This document shows, piece by piece, positions 62,796 to 64,000 of a stretch of DNA of 64,000 bases. Position 1 is the first letter of the stretch, and the number at the start of each line of letters is the position of its first letter. Where the stretch lies: positions 1 through 64,000 of the IMG/VR virus record IMGVR_UViG_3300046692_000069; one strand, 5' to 3'. The notes under the pieces are model-generated. The model did no database searches, was not told the DNA's origin, and worked only from the letters and a program-made list of their open reading frames with translations. The DNA is from a virus. Position numbers and translations under genes: made by a program.

Positions 62796-63208
62796 CCGTG
62801 AACGATATCGATGCCGGGAAGTGCGGTGATCCAAAGAGCCTTCGACGTCGCATTGCTGAGGTTATAGCGCCGGGTTCATTCGGCTCCTCCCCTGTAGATT
62901 ACGGTTGGCAAGATGACGAGGATGGGTGGTTTCGCTTTAGCAATACAGACACATTCTTGATTCGAGTCGCGGCGCTTAATCAGGCCGATCGGGTTATTAA
63001 GTCCTTCCCGCAGATTGTTATCGAGAAAAATCATCCATATGAGGATGTGATTGCTGCGATCATGTTTACTACTGAGCACGCGGCCTATCGCGATGATGGC
63101 GTGTGGTTTCTGCATCTGTGGACTCATGGGGATTGGGATAAGATCGACATCGAATTCCCGGCGTGGCGTTGGTTCTTGAAGGGTAGCGGGGTTAATGTAG
63201 ATGGATAA
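62792..63208 (+). CDS. Hypothetical protein, 138 aa
   Basis: ATGA-coupled to the phosphohydrolase. Trp-rich (WQDDEDGWFRFSN, later WFLHLWTHGDWD). No family recognised. Confidence 0.68.
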   Translation: MTVNDIDAGKCGDPKSLRRRIAEVIAPGSFGSSPVDYGWQDDEDGWFRFSNTDTFLIRVAALNQADRVIKSFPQIVIEKNHPYEDVIAAIMFTTEHAAYRDDGVWFLHLWTHGDWDKIDIEFPAWRWFLKGSGVNVDG

Positions 63209-63395
63209 TGACAATCGCACGCAATCATATGAAAGCTGCGAGGCAGCTATAGCTTTCCTAAGTAGCGGCTATATATGCCTGCACGATGGCTCCGTGTGCA
63301 CATTCCTTGATTGGTTTCATGGTGGGTATTGGGATTATATGGACCGTGACTTTCCTATGTATGGCAAGTATGCAGAGGCCATTGCGGATAGTTAA
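63201..63395 (+). CDS. Hypothetical protein, 64 aa
   Basis: Overlaps the upstream stop by eight bases. AIAFLSSGYICLHDGSVCTF and an acidic aromatic end. Function is unknown. Confidence 0.63.
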   Translation: MDNDNRTQSYESCEAAIAFLSSGYICLHDGSVCTFLDWFHGGYWDYMDRDFPMYGKYAEAIADS

Positions 63396-63742
63396 TGTCG
63401 AGACGCGATGAAATACGCGACAAGATACTAGCCAGATGCACAGTCGACCCAGTTACGGGTTGCTGGCTATGGCAAGGCCCAACGTCTGGCAAGACCGGTC
63501 GTGGCGCTGGATATGGACGAATGAGCCTCGACGGCGCCACAGTTGCAACACATAAGGCCATGTGGACAAACGAACATGGCCTTATTCCTCCGCGCAAGGA
63601 GCTGGATCACGTATGCCGCAATCGTCTTTGTTGCAACCCAGACAATGATAAGCATGTCGAGATGGTTACGCGCCTTGAGAATGCTAGGCGAAGGGATGCG
63701 GCGGCACTTGAGGATAAGGTCTGCATAAGTGAAACATTTTAG
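63395..63742 (+). CDS. HNH endonuclease, mobile type
   Basis: 115 residues, TAATG start. CWLWQGPTSGKTGRGAGYGR and a following MSLDGATVATHKA part precede LDHVCRNRLCCNPDN, the HNH core with the catalytic His and a Cys pair. A C-terminal basic helix LENARRR ends it. This is the classic mobile HNH nuclease found between phage genes. It probably nicks DNA to spread itself. Confidence 0.85.
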   Translation: MSRRDEIRDKILARCTVDPVTGCWLWQGPTSGKTGRGAGYGRMSLDGATVATHKAMWTNEHGLIPPRKELDHVCRNRLCCNPDNDKHVEMVTRLENARRRDAAALEDKVCISETF

Positions 63743-63768
63743 CGTTGATGGCGCGGAAAGAGGCTGCT

Positions 63769-63978
63769 GTGGGTGAAGAAAATCAACAAATGGAAATAAA
63801 CCGCCTTCGCGTGGCTCTCGCTCGCATCGAAAAATGGTTTGGCGAATTCCCTGAAACGGGTGATTTTTGGGATGACGATAAATCGCGGCCGATGTCATAT
63901 GCCGCTTGCTACGGAAGCAACGGCGAGCGTGATTATATGCGGGCGGTTGCCCGTCAAGCACTGGAGGATTATCCATGA
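63769..63978 (+). CDS. Hypothetical protein, 69 aa
   Basis: GTG 63769 is chosen because AAAGAGG lies five bases upstream. ATG 63748 has no ribosome site. A small helical protein with MEINRLRVALARIEKWFGEF and a conserved-looking ARQALEDYP end. Function is unknown. Confidence 0.58.
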   Translation: MGEENQQMEINRLRVALARIEKWFGEFPETGDFWDDDKSRPMSYAACYGSNGERDYMRAVARQALEDYP

Positions 63979-64000
63979 GCCTATTAGGAATGAGACTTTA
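63975..64000 (+). CDS. 5' end of a gene cut by the window edge
   Basis: ATG 63975 overlaps the upstream stop (ATGA) and has GGAGG nearby. Only eight codons are visible (MSLLGMRL). If the sequence is circular, the next codon would be TAG, giving a very short peptide. Otherwise the gene continues. Confidence 0.4.

Noticed and set aside
1-64000. Integrase, repressor, partition or insertion-sequence genes
   Set aside because: None was recognised on either strand. This supports but does not prove a virulent phage, as the window may not be complete.

Overview
This window is almost certainly a tailed double-stranded DNA bacteriophage with siphovirus-type structural genes. It carries a HK97-type capsid and portal, a tail tube protein, a tail assembly chaperone, a 742-residue tape measure protein and no contractile sheath. 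The host is probably an alphaproteobacterium, perhaps of the order Rhizobiales. That is inferred from a gene-transfer-agent-like tail chaperone, a periplasmic ClpP-like SACT-type protein and the style of the small proteins, not from direct proof. All genes but one run on the + strand, most with strong AAGGAG ribosome sites and many with ATGA or TAATG overlaps. No integrase, excisionase, CI-like repressor, plasmid partition gene, tRNA, CRISPR array or insertion sequence was recognised, so a virulent lifestyle is more likely. A gene is cut at each edge, so the window may be a slice, or a circular genome opened inside the early region.

Layout. 1-16972: a dense early/accessory region of small, mostly unknown proteins, with an HNH nuclease, a ClpP-like exported protein, a VRR-NUC nuclease and a small sigma-like protein. 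Repeated sigma-70-type promoter cassettes with a shared leader punctuate it, and an 820-base non-coding block (9983-10804) holds an array of GCACAG motifs. 16973-17852: a non-coding region with a terminator, promoters, a candidate small RNA and a GC-rich CCATG-repeat tract next to the terminase, likely holding the packaging signal. 17853-41517: small and large terminase, a protease-capsid fusion, two glycosyltransferases, portal, a collagen-like fibre, head-tail connectors, tail tube, chaperone, tape measure, tail tip, a GNAT acetyltransferase, three related small tip proteins and a tailspike. 41604-43242: lysis (GH19 endolysin with a C-terminal membrane segment, overlapping spanins, small membrane protein). 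43291-45060: HTH-metallophosphoesterase and a mobile HNH gene.

45162-63978: nucleotide metabolism, recombination and replication. This part includes a DUF1937-like protein, an Acb2-like cyclic-nucleotide sponge (anti-CBASS), a deoxynucleotide kinase-like protein, the only leftward gene, and a three-gene membrane cluster. It continues with a Sak4-like ATPase, a DUF669-like single-strand-binding protein with a long Arg/Asp-rich tail, a Cas4/RecB-like nuclease and a tandem pair of sigma-like proteins. An SF2 helicase, a PrimPol-helicase replicase, an HD-type phosphohydrolase and a third HNH nuclease complete it.

How it fits together. Host RNA polymerase probably reads the many sigma-70-like promoters. 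The three sigma-like proteins may alter transcription in stages. PrimPol-helicase, SF2 helicase, Sak4, SSB and the Cas4-like nuclease form a replication-recombination module. The Acb2-like protein would blunt CBASS defence. The capsid, its neighbouring glycosyltransferases and the collagen-like fibre suggest a decorated or glycosylated virion. The most interesting items are the Acb2-like gene, an internal capsid start inside the protease-capsid fusion, the GCACAG array, the sigma-like trio, the lone leftward gene, and promoters embedded in terminator hairpins.
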